In this document: positions 11,191-22,400 of the stretch, one piece after another | Position numbering within the stretch: the stretch's first letter is position 1 | How the letters are laid out: every line of letters starts with the position of its first letter | Made by a program: the position numbers and the translations under genes | The notes under the pieces: model-generated | Seen by the model: only the letters and a program-made list of their open reading frames with translations | Told to the model about the DNA's origin: nothing | Databases searched by the model: none | NCBI RefSeq assembly: GCF_030269925.1 | Contig: NC_085117.1 | Span: 15,004,731-15,068,730 of the forward strand | DNA from: Bombyx mori | Taxonomy: Eukaryota > Arthropoda > Insecta > Lepidoptera > Bombycidae | Reading direction: 5' to 3' | Length of the DNA: 64,000 nt

Positions 11191-13182
11191 AAAAGTGGTT
11201 TTAATATAAAAAAATATATATTTCTTAAGCCAGCTCATTAATGTAGGTACATTCCTGTTACTTCCGTTATTTGCACGATAACTTGGCAGTACATGCCGTC
11301 ATATACATATGTATGTAAGATTGTTTCTGTTCTTGTGTGAAACTCAATAAGCTACCTTAAGTTTTTCAGCTAATGTGATATTTAATAAACATTAATTACA
11401 ATTAATTCTGTTTTTTCATCAATCATCACACAATATTTGTTTATTTAATTTGCTTCGTTACATTATTAATTTTTAAGACAGCTATTATTATTAAAAACGC
11501 CATAAATATCTAAGATTTAATTTAAGGTAGAAAAAAAATATGTTAAAAGACAAGGACAACTAACAATGTATCCTTAGAAAAAAAGGTAACGGCAAATATC
11601 GGCTGTGGGAATCTAATCACGGATCATGAGCGTCACCGTAAAAGGACCCATGAAGCCTTCATATACAGGGTGATGTATAAAAAAATTTCGAGCTAAAATA
11701 TATAAAAATAACGTTTGAAATTCCAATATCTATTTTAAGCATCGGTCTATCTGTGTATCTGTCTACAAAAATTTGTATTCTATTCAAATTGGCTTTTAAA
11801 TATAGCGAATAGAATCTTAATAATGTGCCGATATCGTCCTGATTATTTATCTAAAAAGCTACATATTTAATTACAGACTCAGCGCCCATTTAATGTGTTG
11901 ACTTTACTGGAGGGCAGAGACAACAACATGAATTGATTGAATGAATTAAGCCCTTGGATATTGAAAATTCGCTTGCTTTACTACCTTCCGAATTGGATCG
12001 TATGGTAGCTTCGCGGCAGAAACTTTTAAATACGTCATCACACGCAAGTTTGCCTGATGTGGGAATTTAACTCACGCCACTTCGCCCAGAAATGAGGAGC
12101 GCTAATTAATGACAATACATTAAGTGCGCGTCTGCCTGAAATGTACCTTCTTATCCCCATCTAACTAAATATTTACTAACAAAAATTGGCATAGTCAACA
12201 TTTGTGTCAACAACAACCTATCAAATATCATAACAAAAATAACAAATCATGGTATAATTTGAACAGCCTGTGAAAAATCTGTGGGCAGGTACGGATGCAC
12301 CTGAGTATTTCACACCGCGCCTCGCTGGCGCCGACGGCCAGTCTACTCTAGTCTGTGACCACAGAGATATAAACTTGTAAAGCTGGCTTTTTAGTTTATA
12401 GTTCTGCGGTATGTATTTGTGAAGTCGGAATTGCTAACCATGGATTTACTACGTATTTTATGTTGTTTTCTAATTAAACTGAATAGTTAAAGAATTTAAC
12501 TTATTATTAAATTAATTTAACAGATTATAGGGACAAACACCACATACTTCATGCCTAGTAAAACGAGTTTGGTAACAATTATTTTGCTTTATTTTAATAG
12601 GGAAATAATGTTGTTAAAGGATTAATTCATGAAACTACATTTTAAGATTTTTTCGATACAACGAAGTTCAAAGATAAGTTTGTGTAAATTTTAAATCTTG
12701 GTCTTTTCCATTGAACATATTTTATTTTGGAAACACCATATTTTTTTGGTATCTCCAGATTAGTATAAAAACATTTCATGAATTATTCGAATTGTTTTAT
12801 TCTCCTAGTAATTACTGTCGTATCTATTTATTTATTGTACATTAAACAACCACCTACGCTCTTCTAATATCAGGGCTCGTAATGGTATTAGTGCGTTTCG
12901 TATTTGACCTCCAATATTCTTCATAGGTTGTGTCATTCATCGCGGTGCGGCATCGTTACATTCCAAATGTTTATTTTTATTTAATAGCATGTGTGGACAA
13001 ACAACTCAACAGTATTACGGATAGGTGATAAATTAATAAGCATAAATACTTAATTTATAGATGAAATAAAGAAGTAAAAGAATGTGGCTAGGTGAGGGGA
13101 CATGTCGTATTACTAACGGTAAACTTAGATGAACATTAAAAAATATGTTTAAAACCATAGCTTGTGAAACACCGTAGCGGGT
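11191..13182. other. Gene-free stretch
   Basis: No exon recognised. A GC-rich patch at about 12295-12360 (GCGCCTCGCTGGCGCCGACGG) stands out from AT-rich surroundings but has no open frame of note. Confidence 0.5.
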
Positions 13183-13436
13183 AGGTCCCTCGTTGCCAGT
13201 ATTTATCGTGGGAGCCCCCTACTCTCTTTGCTCGGATTCTGATTCCGGGCGCAGATCGGACGTCGGATGAAAGAGTGCAAGAGGAGCTGTTTGGTGGATA
13301 AGACCCTAAAAACATCCAAGGATGTTTAGATCAACAAGACTCACATACTCCGCGTGCAACCTAGGCACGGAAACTTAGCAAGAGGTTCGGCCAACTACCC
13401 GAAAAAAGAAGAGGTCCCTCATTCCCAATAACTATT
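13183..13436 (+). mobile_element. Probable 5'-truncated LINE insertion flanked by imperfect direct repeats
   Basis: A GC-rich 205-bp segment ends in a short A-rich run (GAAAAAAGAAG). It is flanked by AGGTCCCTCGTTGCC (13183-) and AGGTCCCTCATTCCC (13412-), each followed by a similar AT-rich word. This looks like an old target duplication of about 24 bp around a dead-on-arrival retrotransposon copy. Confidence 0.5.
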
Positions 13437-13620
13437 TAGCATGCGACTGCTTAGGACCTTTTAGTTCTAGTCTTACGAATTCGTCAACCGATAACCGATT
13501 TATATACTTATTGTTAAATTAATGAGATAACATTGAAAAAAAATCCCTATTTGTATCATAACTCACTAAATGTTCCATTTGTTTTATGTTATGAAGCTAA
13601 AAAACCCAGTGTTGATATAC

Positions 13621-14393
13621 TTTTTTTTCCTACCTATGCTGATAGCCTTGAGAGGCTATTTCAGCTTCACCCTAACGTGTGTAGGTGAACTCACGGGGCT
13701 CAAGCCAGAGTGTTGCTAACACTGACCCTAGCAAGAGCAGTGTTTCCTTTGCAGAATCTACCACCGGATCGGAAACGCGATCCACTGAGAAGATCCCGCG
13801 AGAAACTCAGTGGGCTGTATCTATGGGTTAATTCGCTCGTCGAGCCCTTCGTCGCAAGCGACGGGTTCGACGAGGACGGTGACCGGTGCTTGTGGTGCCT
13901 AAAAGAACCGTTAATGGATCAGGAGGATCCGTAATGACGTGCTTTGGGCGACGTCGACGGTTTACCATTCGGTCTACAGGATCGGGTATGTAGTTCCCAG
14001 CGGCCACGATAAGAGGATTCTCATATCGTGCCGCCTTCTCAAAGTGGTGCAGCGATACCGACTGTAGATATTTACTAACGGAGTCGAGCTCCAGGTCATC
14101 GTGGAGATCCACGTTCCTCAGGAAGCATGGCGCTCCGACGGCTATCCTGCAGAATCGGGATTGAATAACCGCCGATGCAACAACGACATCTTCCTACACG
14201 AGTAGTAGATAGCCGTGTCATCGGCGAGGAGAGCTAGATGGGTCTCCGGAGACCGGGGTATATCATTGATATACAAACTAAATAATAACGGGGAGAGCGC
14301 GGGGCCTTGCGGGACTCCGGCAGTCAGATCACGGGGGCGAGAGCGAGTTCCCTCTACTTGATATCGAAACGAACGGCTCTTGTAGGGACACAT
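13621..14393 (-). mobile_element. Truncated family C non-LTR retrotransposon with reverse transcriptase remnants
   Basis: Minus-strand frames give a reverse transcriptase core piece at 14142-14393, including TAGVPQGPALSPLLFSLYIN and LLADDTAIYY (the ADD catalytic box). A C-terminal piece at 13828-14112 starts DLHDDLELDSV. The sequence between RT core and tail is deleted. The 3' untranslated end runs to an A-rich tail, seen as T at 13621-13629. It is a dead fragment. Clade is probably Jockey/CR1-like, judged from motif style only. Confidence 0.8.
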
Positions 14394-14602
14394 TATACTA
14401 AAGAGCCCAGAGGCTCCGATAGGCTTAAGAAGGCTCAGATATCCTTAATAAATACAAGTACGAACGATCTACACGAAACGATTTTATATTACGTCGTTTT
14501 TCTCTAGATTTTTATGCTTTTCATTTGGGAATTACAGTTATTTCCAGGTTTTTTTATCTTTTAAATTATTTTATTAAAACATAAGATTCATTTTTTTTTA
14601 CT

Positions 14603-14608
14603 TTTATT
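14603..14608 (-). terminator. Polyadenylation signal of the minus-strand carboxylesterase
   Basis: AATAAA on the minus strand, 18 nt beyond the TGA stop codon. Confidence 0.55.
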
Positions 14609-14625
14609 TTATTAATCCCTTTACA

Positions 14626-17600
14626 TCATTTACAACCAAATTTTTTTTCATACATTTCTAAGAATAATTTCATTCTTTCTGGATATAGTTCATACTTCAT
14701 CGATAATTCCTTATCAATCACCAAACAGGCCGCTCCCGTTTCTGCTATTGGTTCCCATTTCGTTGTTATCAGATTATCTGTTTTCGGCGTGGGATTTCTG
14801 AAATATTTCAAAACTTTATTAACTAAATAATAATAAAAGTAAAAGAAAATACGATTAGAATAGTAGTAGTAAACGAGTAGAAATATAGATATAAGGAACT
14901 GTTGCTTAATTTTACAAATATTTTATGATCAAAAAAAATCACCCGTATCTGGCAAAATTCGTCCATAGTGTCAATAAAACTTCTTGTACTCGTTTGTCAG
15001 TGTCAGACAACGCATCTTTTAAAGCTTCACATCGTAGTATGTACCCGCCTTCGTCGGCATGTGCTGCGCCTACCCTATCGATTTGATTGAGTTTCTTTAA
15101 ATAATTAAGTGCGCCATCATAGCAAAATTCGTATAAATATACCGGAGAATTGTGTTTAGCTATTAAAGTCGCCGCTGTATAGATTCCACCCAAAAAGTCT
15201 ACATCGGTGAAATAATTTATAGCAAAACCATCGACATCTTTGCTTGTTTGTTCTCCTTCTAAATATATAGACTTTAATCTAGATTCTAACTCAGTTTCTT
15301 CAACTGGATCCAATACGAAGGGAAAGTAATCGATGAATTTCTTTTCTTTGGCCAGTTTATCTAAAACTTGAGGGCCTAACAGAACCATCAGTAAGCCTTC
15401 CCTTTCACTGAGACCCGTCATAAAAGGAACTTTCGCGAACTCGCCTTTAGCGAGCAATTGATACGATGATTCTCCTAAGAACGGCTCCCAGTCACCTGAC
15501 TCTTCAACAGTTGGTACAAAACCAAAATGAATACCTCCCCGAAACTCATCTGTCTGGATCGCCTTAAAGGATAATTTAATTAACTCATTTGTTGGCAAAT
15601 CCTTGAAATATTTCAGCAGCTCTTCGCTGTCAGTGATTACTTTACCCTTTACCGTAGGAATTCTAGCTGCTAGTGTTTTGATTTTGTCTTTATCATTTTG
15701 AGCCCAATGTACGAGGGATGAGCCAGATTGTGCTATTGCTTTATGAAACAGTCCTCTCGACAGCGGAGACAACAAAAGGTACTCAACTGAGGAACCACCC
15801 GCACTAATTCCAAAAATTGTAACATTATTTGGGTCTCCGCCAAATTTCGAAATATTCCGTTGAACCCATTTCAGTGCCATAACTTGGTCTCGGAGGCCCA
15901 TGTTTCCAGGGGCATCTTTACAACCGAGAGCCAAGAAGCCAAGTATTCCGATTCGAAAGTTAAAAGATACTATCACCACATCTTTTTCGATTAAGAAATC
16001 TGGACCGTGTTTGGCAGTGTCGGTGCCGTTCCCAAAAATGAAACCACCTCCATGAATGAAGAACATAACGGGTAAGAGTTCAGAGCTGGAGGTGGGAAGC
16101 TTGGGCGTGTAAACATTGAGGTACAAGCAATCCTCGTCTCCAACTACGTTTCCTGTTAATTTGTCGACCTGAGCGCAAATGTTGCAATCTTTGGTCGCAT
16201 CTCTGACCCCTTTCCACGATTCTGGTGGTTGTGGTATCTGTTTAAAACAAAAATTATGAATACTTTTTTTTTATTTTGAGCATGTCAACGAATAAAAACT
16301 CTATTAGCTAATCTAAATTCGAAGGTAAAATGTGCGGAACTAACTTATGGTTTGTGTCTAAGCTTTTTCGGTTTTTGTTTGTAATAATTTATCTACCATC
16401 AGCATCATAACTATACTGAGACCTTAGAACTTATATCTCAAGGTGGGTGGCGCATTTACGTCGTAGATGTCTATGGGCTCCAGTAACCACTTAACACCAG
16501 GTGGGCTGTGAGCTCGTCCACCCACCTAAGCAATAAAAAAAAAAGTACCAACGTAGATACTCTGGGATTTAAGGCGTATTTGTTAATACATTACTTTACG
16601 GACATTAGAGTCGATTAGTATCTTGTAGTTTTTAGTAAGTTGTATCGTTTAGTTTTTAACTATTTTTTACACATATGATGTAAAATTTTAAAGTCTACAT
16701 TTGGAGATTAGACGTATATTTAAGGAGCGGAAGCAGTTTAAATTAGTTCGGTTGATCACTAATCTATTAAATTTCGATATTAATTGTCTCAATGAATTGC
16801 ATGGACAATTGTTCACACGTAGATAACTTATTCAATTCGGAGTAAGTAAATACATGATTGATGTAAACATCTAACACAGAAATTCTCGGAAGGTACCTAG
16901 CTACTTTAATTAGCTTAGCGTCGGAAACTGCATACTCGAAGGCAACCAATGTCAGATGAAATTAATTGTCATCTAATACAATACTATATTCCGCCCTCGT
17001 GCGGGCTACACTTTCTCATATGATATGGCCAAGGCTTTGATTATATACACTATTATATAATCAAAGGGCCAAGGTTAGCAACGCAAGTGTATTGAAGCAG
17101 TTTTTTTATTTAGCACAGTCATAGTTCAACCATTTTATCTAAAGTATTAACAAATTATATAGGCCAAGGTATGCCTATCCAAGGTATCCAAGGTACCTTC
17201 TTCGTTTATCGCTTCTATTAGTGAAAATCTCGGTCAAAATCGGTTACATGGTCTGGTCCTACGAATAAACAAGGTCTGGTCAAAGTGAGCGGAAAAACAG
17301 ATATAAACAGACTGTGTCTTTGTTTTATACTACTTGTAGAATAATTTAGTTCATAAAGTTAAGCTTAGAATTAATCACACTGCAACATATCATTATTGTA
17401 ATTTTAATAATCGTATACTAGTTTTTGATAAATATTTTATCGTAGATAACACATATGCGTTGAAATGAAAAAAACTATATATATTTTTAAGTCGCTTATT
17501 GAAATACGCACGTGGTATCCAAAATAAAATTTAACTTACAGCAAACCTTAATTCGCCGACCGGCGGTTTCGCATAAGGAATTCCTTTGAAACTATAATAT

Positions 17601-17674
17601 TGGACGTCCTTAACAGTTGTTGCCACATTTCCTTTCAATTTACCTTCATTAACGTGTACAATTGGTTCAGACAT
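14626..17674 (-). CDS. Carboxylesterase (alpha-esterase type), no signal peptide, three exons
   Basis: Exons on the minus strand: 17674-17540, 16237-14943 and 14797-14626, giving 533 residues. Intron 1 is phase 0 (donor GTAAGT after ELRFA, acceptor TTTAAACAG before IPQPPESW). Intron 2 is phase 2 (donor GTGATT, acceptor ATATTTCAG, joining FARYG to NPTPKT). The alpha/beta-hydrolase carboxylesterase signature is complete: oxyanion HGGG at 107-110, nucleophile S190 in GISAG, acidic residue E325 in the SEREG stretch and H438 in GAAHADEG. The N-terminus MSEPIVHVNEGKLKG has no hydrophobic segment, so the enzyme is probably cytosolic. The family hydrolyses esters of diet toxins, lipids or hormones; the substrate is unknown. 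An arthropod-type TCAGT at 17733-17737 would give a 61-nt leader. Intron 1 carries a family A repeat and a tiny hairpin insertion. A paralog with the same introns lies at 30950-35144 in divergent orientation. Confidence 0.93.
16408..16544 (+). mobile_element. Family A repeat, 5'-truncated, in esterase intron 1
   Basis: The 3' half of the family, from TAACTATACTGAGACC to AGCAATAAAA with an A-rich tail. It is antisense to the host gene. Confidence 0.8.
17027..17074. mobile_element. 32-bp perfect hairpin flanked by an 8-bp direct repeat
   Basis: CTTTGATTATATA (17035-17047) and its exact reverse complement (17054-17066) surround a 6-nt loop. GGCCAAGG flanks the hairpin on both sides (17027-17034 and 17067-17074). 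The layout is that of a DNA transposon with an 8-bp target duplication, but only 32 bp long. It lies in intron 1 of the minus-strand esterase. A related structure is at 59519-59571. Confidence 0.6.
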
Positions 17675-17739
17675 TATAAATATTTACAATATCGTTTACT
17701 AACACAACCACAACACTTTGTCTAATGAACAGACTGATT

Positions 17740-19092
17740 TATTTATTATTATTAAGTATTTTGCTATGAAGAAACGAATCTTGTGTTAAGTCACATTCAC
17801 ATAACCTATATAAAATGGTCGATTTACTTTTCCCTTGGGTTCAAACTTGTTTATTAAATAATTTTTTGAAATAGTTCACTACAGTACTCCTAGATGGCGC
17901 TTAAATATAAACTTTGTGACTGAAGGCTATTTTCTAACATTATATTTATTATAATTTTATAATAGTTTGGAAAGCGACTTAACCTAATATGTATGGTTGT
18001 ATGTATGTATGGCTCTAATAAAGAATATAAAAATATAAACAATAAAAATAAAATAATAGTTTGGAAATATAAAGTTACTTTGCTGTGTCCACGGTTTGAA
18101 ATTAAACATTCTGTTTTTGTTTTTTACAAATTATATCTTGATGAAAATTATCTTTACTAACGTCTGCTTTATCTATGATAGGTAGGTAATAATTAGATTT
18201 CTTTGTTAACGCTGCCATCATATTTCAGCCATATCCAATAAATTTAAAATCACTGCAAATGACCGACCATAATTCAGTCAGTCCGACCGACCGACCAAAA
18301 AAATTAGTATTCTGCAGTTCTTCTCTATATTCTCTATAAGTGAGGGAAATTTCATACTCCTCCGTCCGCGCTATTTTCGTAAAAAGGGGTACAAAGTTTT
18401 TACTTCATTTATTAATAGATAAACATTTCCAATGACCTACGCTACGAAGCTACGAATCACTTCAATTATCACAAGAGACATTTACAAACAATAGTAATCA
18501 AGAAAAACTAAGTAGCCTCAGTAGATTCCTAGTAAACTAAACTCGTTGCTTTATTTGTTCTATGTACAATGACTTAACATTATTACATAAAGCGACCGCA
18601 CAGCCTCCGTCCGGAGAACACCTGTGTTGAACGAGTCAGAGCTTTATCGTCTCGTCCTATGTTTATTGTTAACTCAGGGACGGCGACTCAGACTCAACCA
18701 AACGATGTAGGTAGACTCCGAGACTAACGACCTCTAAAATCGACAGTGCTGCCACAAACATCACAGTATTATATTTATTTAGTAATCTGTGGGTATTACG
18801 TTTTAAAAATTAAAAACTGTTCTAACCTTCCCGCTCAATTAAGTGTATTATCTATGTTCCCGCTTTAATTCCCGTCAAAACTTCCAATTTTGATACGAAA
18901 TTGTAGCAATTTTTCCCCTACCTATTCGCTGATTGGAATGATTCGCTATTACGGCTTCTCGCGGACGGAACGAAATTTTAAATAATATGTCTTTTTACTA
19001 ATGAATTTGCCGTTTTACAATACTAAACGCCAATTTCTTAGGTAAAGGCCTAATATAGATACGTGCCTATGATTTTGTACTGCATTGTTTGA
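17740..19092. other. Upstream region of the esterase, no gene
   Basis: No exon recognised. It holds a (GACC)n-like tract near 18270-18296, a Helitron fragment (listed separately) and a GC-richer patch at about 18595-18735 with no frame. Confidence 0.5.
18302..18419 (-). mobile_element. 5' end fragment of a Helitron-like element
   Basis: Matches the 5' portion of the elements at 52530-52949 and 59645-60064 (CTCCTCCGTCCGCGC, GGGGTACAAAGTTTTTAC, terminal TCTATTAAT on the minus strand). The 3' part is missing. Confidence 0.65.
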
Positions 19093-19440
19093 TGATCGAG
19101 CTCACGGTCTAAGATATCTGGTGTTGAGAGGTTACCAGTGTGCTTAGTGAGAGTTTTTTAACGTTCTCGATAGCGTAAAAGTTAAGTCAAATTTGTATGC
19201 GTTTGAAACAGCGACCCTAACAGCAAACGTAGGCATACGTTCCAACTCCATACTAAATTTGAGATAACTTTAACGCTATCGAGAACGTTAAAAAACTCGC
19301 ACTAAGCACACAAAACCAACCCGTAGACGATTAAAATATGAAGCCGCCATCGAACTTCAGACTTAATTGTATAAATGGTTTCTCACTCTCCTAAGCAGAA
19401 AGTACGGTAACCTCGCGGCAGACATGGACATCAGAATACG
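19093..19440 (-). mobile_element. Decayed family A copy split by a MITE
   Basis: Family A in minus orientation is readable before 19137 (GATCGAGCTCACGGTC, GGTGTTGAGAGGTTACC). It continues after 19312 (AACCCGTAGAC, GCCGCCATC, TCGCGGCAGACATGG). The MITE at 19138-19311 interrupts it. Confidence 0.55.
19138..19311. mobile_element. Palindromic MITE, family D copy 2, nested in a family A copy
   Basis: 174 bp. GTGTGCTTAG at the left end and CTAAGCACAC at the right form perfect terminal inverted repeats. GTTCTCGATAGCGTAAAAG and its inverse lie inside. It is the best preserved copy of the family here. Confidence 0.8.
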
Positions 19441-21975
19441 CACCAACAGCAACAATGTAAAACCCAGTTTAAGGATTGCGGAAGATGGTGTTGTCAAATT
19501 TAATCGATACCTCCATAACAGAGACGAACACAAAATAATATGATATGTTAGTGAGTATGATGTCTATTTTTAATTGATAAAATCGGAACAATTAAACACA
19601 ATTCTATTCAATTCTATTTGTCGATTGATTTTCAATTAGCGTGATCAATAAAATAGTAAATTTTAATTTATAAAAATTAAAAAGACGATACACCAAATGC
19701 CATTTTTTTCTCTCCATGTCAACCGATTTTTTTCGTTGGCATCTATTGAAGAGATTTAGTGTTATCGTTAAAAATTTATGGAAACACCTAGTCAGTTTTT
19801 TTTATACCGAAAAATAATAATAATTTCTTTACAATTGTCTTCTCTAGTTGACAAGCTGTTTTTTTTTAAGTCTTGAAAAAAAAAGGAGTAAAAGTATGAA
19901 TGTGACGTCATAATATTTTATATTTCGTATAGCAAGACCTACATGCTACTTCTATAAGTTGAAACTTTAAAAAATGAATGGAACACGCTCTTGTTTCGGC
20001 AACACAATCACAACAGTTTAACGGGCTCGAATCCTGAAGACCGCGAGATAGCGGATGTACACCTGTGTTAATCGTGACGTCGTGAGAACCAACCTCGATC
20101 CTTAAAACAAACTTGAAATCAGATCAAACCGAAACAAAATGAACCTTATCGCATTGACAAAGGATTGTTAGTAAAAATGAATGGGCTTTCATTAAAATGG
20201 TAAGTCACATGTAAGGCTTTATAGTTCAACGCTGTTTGTTGTGTTATTTTGTATGCTTTGAACATCCGCGTATGGCTATTACCGCAATTTTTAGTGTAGT
20301 ATGACTAGACTTTAAGGGACAGGATAAAATGATTGTACAGACACTTATGAAATATATTCATGTGAATGTGACACGTCTGCGACATTTTAAAGCAGCTGTT
20401 ATATAAAAATTTGGAACGAAAAATAATGTTAGTACGTAGCATTACTTACTACATGTAGCGTGTGCTGTGAGCCCACATGAGTAAGTACCATCATCCTGTC
20501 TATATAGGCCGCGAAACTAAGACTAATATCGTGTCTCAACATTCATAGACTCCATTAACAAAAAATAATAGTTTAAAAAAACTAACAACGCTTTTATAGA
20601 AAACCCAACTAAAAAAGAGAAGGCGTGCTTTTCAGGATATTATCAAAATAACCCTTCTACTCATATCTGTTCAAAAAATATTTATAACTACTGATACCAT
20701 ACACCCCACGCTTTTTTACAATAAAATCATTTTTTCTTACACTATTTTTAATTAAAATTTATTTTCTATTTTTTAGTTGGATTTTCTATAAAAGCGTATT
20801 TTGTTAGTGTTTTCAGAGTATTATTTATTTTTCATTTTTTAGTTTAATTTCCATTTTTTAAATGTTTTTTTCAATATATTTTTTTAGTATTGAATTGTCA
20901 TCGGTCCTTAATAAGTATACCAAATTTCGAGTTAATCCGACGTTTTGAAGGGGTCAAGATCATGTTCAAAGATTCCGTTACAACCACTTAATAACAGGTG
21001 GGCTGTGAGCTCGTCCCCCCACCAACGGAATAAAAAAAATTAAAAAAAAGGTGGACCGCACGCTTTTCACACAGGAATTAATAAAACACTGCGGATTGTA
21101 TTCTCTGTGTACTGACTGACACTTGCGTATTCAGTGATTGTGTGGTTATACTTTAATTGAAACACGAATTATACTTACGATTCGCGCAGAAAAGTCCAAT
21201 TGTAAATCATGGTTAACGTACATACATTCATTCGCACACGTGAGTATTTTGCGTAATAAGGGTAGAGCTAACCATGTGAACGGCGAAGCGATCACGATCT
21301 CTTACGATTTTCCAGACAGCGAACATAAAAAGTTTTCAAAGTTTTGATTTCAAAGAGTTTGGTTTTGTCTGTCGAACATTCATTGTGTGTACATTAATGT
21401 ATGTGTAATAGATATATCTTTAAACTAGGAACGAAGAATAGAAAAAATCTTGATACTGTCTTAATTTTTGGTTTGAGCTTTTATACTGGTGGTAGGACCT
21501 CTTGTGAGTCCGCATGAGTAGGTACCATAATTTCTGCCTAATAATTGAATAAGTACATACCAACCATATTTCAATAATTTTCAGACCGTTGAAAGCTAAA
21601 AGCGATAACTCGACGGATCCACTAAACCATAGAGAGCCTTAGAATTGAACGACTTGAAACAAATGAGTGTCATTGTTGATTACGTATTTGAAAACTGTCA
21701 GAATCCATGTGGATGACCGCGGTGGCGATGTTCCAGAGCTTTCATGTGGCCGCTGGGTTATGGATCGGGAGACCGGCCATTAATCGCAATAAACTTGCTA
21801 CTCCTTTTGTGTAACGTCACTGACAAGAGTTAAAACACGAGCGTGCTGTTGCTTCAAGAGTAGTTACTATAACAGAAATCCCGATAATAGCTACAGTTAG
21901 TAGCTTCAATTGAGACATTTAAGAATGTCAATTAGGCTCCTCTGTAGTCGAGAATTTGGTAGATAGATAAATTCC
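19441..21975. other. Gene-free stretch with family A fragments
   Basis: No gene supported. Family A pieces occur at 20984-21048 (3' end, plus), 21484-21540 (5' end, plus) and, decayed, about 20460-20520. The frame at 21138-21347 shows no motif. Long runs of T and A are common. Confidence 0.5.
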
Positions 21976-21979
21976 CAGT
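21976..21979. repeat. Target-site duplication, left copy
   Basis: CAGT immediately before the 5' LTR. The same CAGT follows the 3' LTR at 27764-27767. Four base pairs is normal for part of the gypsy group. Confidence 0.8.
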
Positions 21980-22297
21980 TATAACGGAACGTAATTTCCG
22001 AACGTGCGATACCGCCCCCGCCGCCGCCTTACCGCCCGCTGAAACAGAGCTCTCTGAGCGCGAAAACACACGCCCTCAGCGCGCGCGACGACGACCAGTA
22101 AAATATTGCGAGTCTTAGATTAATTGTACGATTCTCAACTCATTTTGTATTTGTGTTAGTCATTGTGTCGCTTTTTATATTAAAACCTCATACCAAATCA
22201 GTGTAAACATTATTTCTATATCATCTTCGCCAACAGCCCGGAACAACGAACTCACGAAAACTCACAAAAGCCCGCCAGTCGGACTTGTAGTGTTAAA
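21980..22297 (+). repeat. 5' LTR
   Basis: 318 bp, starting TATAACGG and ending GTGTTAAA. The left 139 bp are the same sequence that encodes the pol C-terminus in the 3' LTR. The ends are not the usual TG...CA. Confidence 0.93.
22176..22204 (+). promoter_or_regulatory. LTR promoter: TATA-like box and initiator
   Basis: TATATTAA at 22176-22183 is 24 nt before the A of TCAGTGT (22198-22204), an insect-style initiator. Transcription from here would set the U3/R border near 22200. The same elements recur in the 3' LTR at 27642-27670. Confidence 0.5.
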
Positions 22298-22299
22298 AA

Positions 22300-22312
22300 T
22301 GGCGCCCGAACG
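22300..22312 (+). other. Primer-binding site
   Basis: TGGCGCCCGAACG begins 2 nt after the LTR. The first 12 bases match the complement of a lysine-tRNA 3' end, as in many retroelements. Confidence 0.75.
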
Positions 22313-22400
22313 TTTAGCTGTGAAGTGATATATGAAATTATTGTGCCTGCATGAACGATTTGTGTTTTCCTGACTTTACCGACTAAACCGTCGTCAAATA

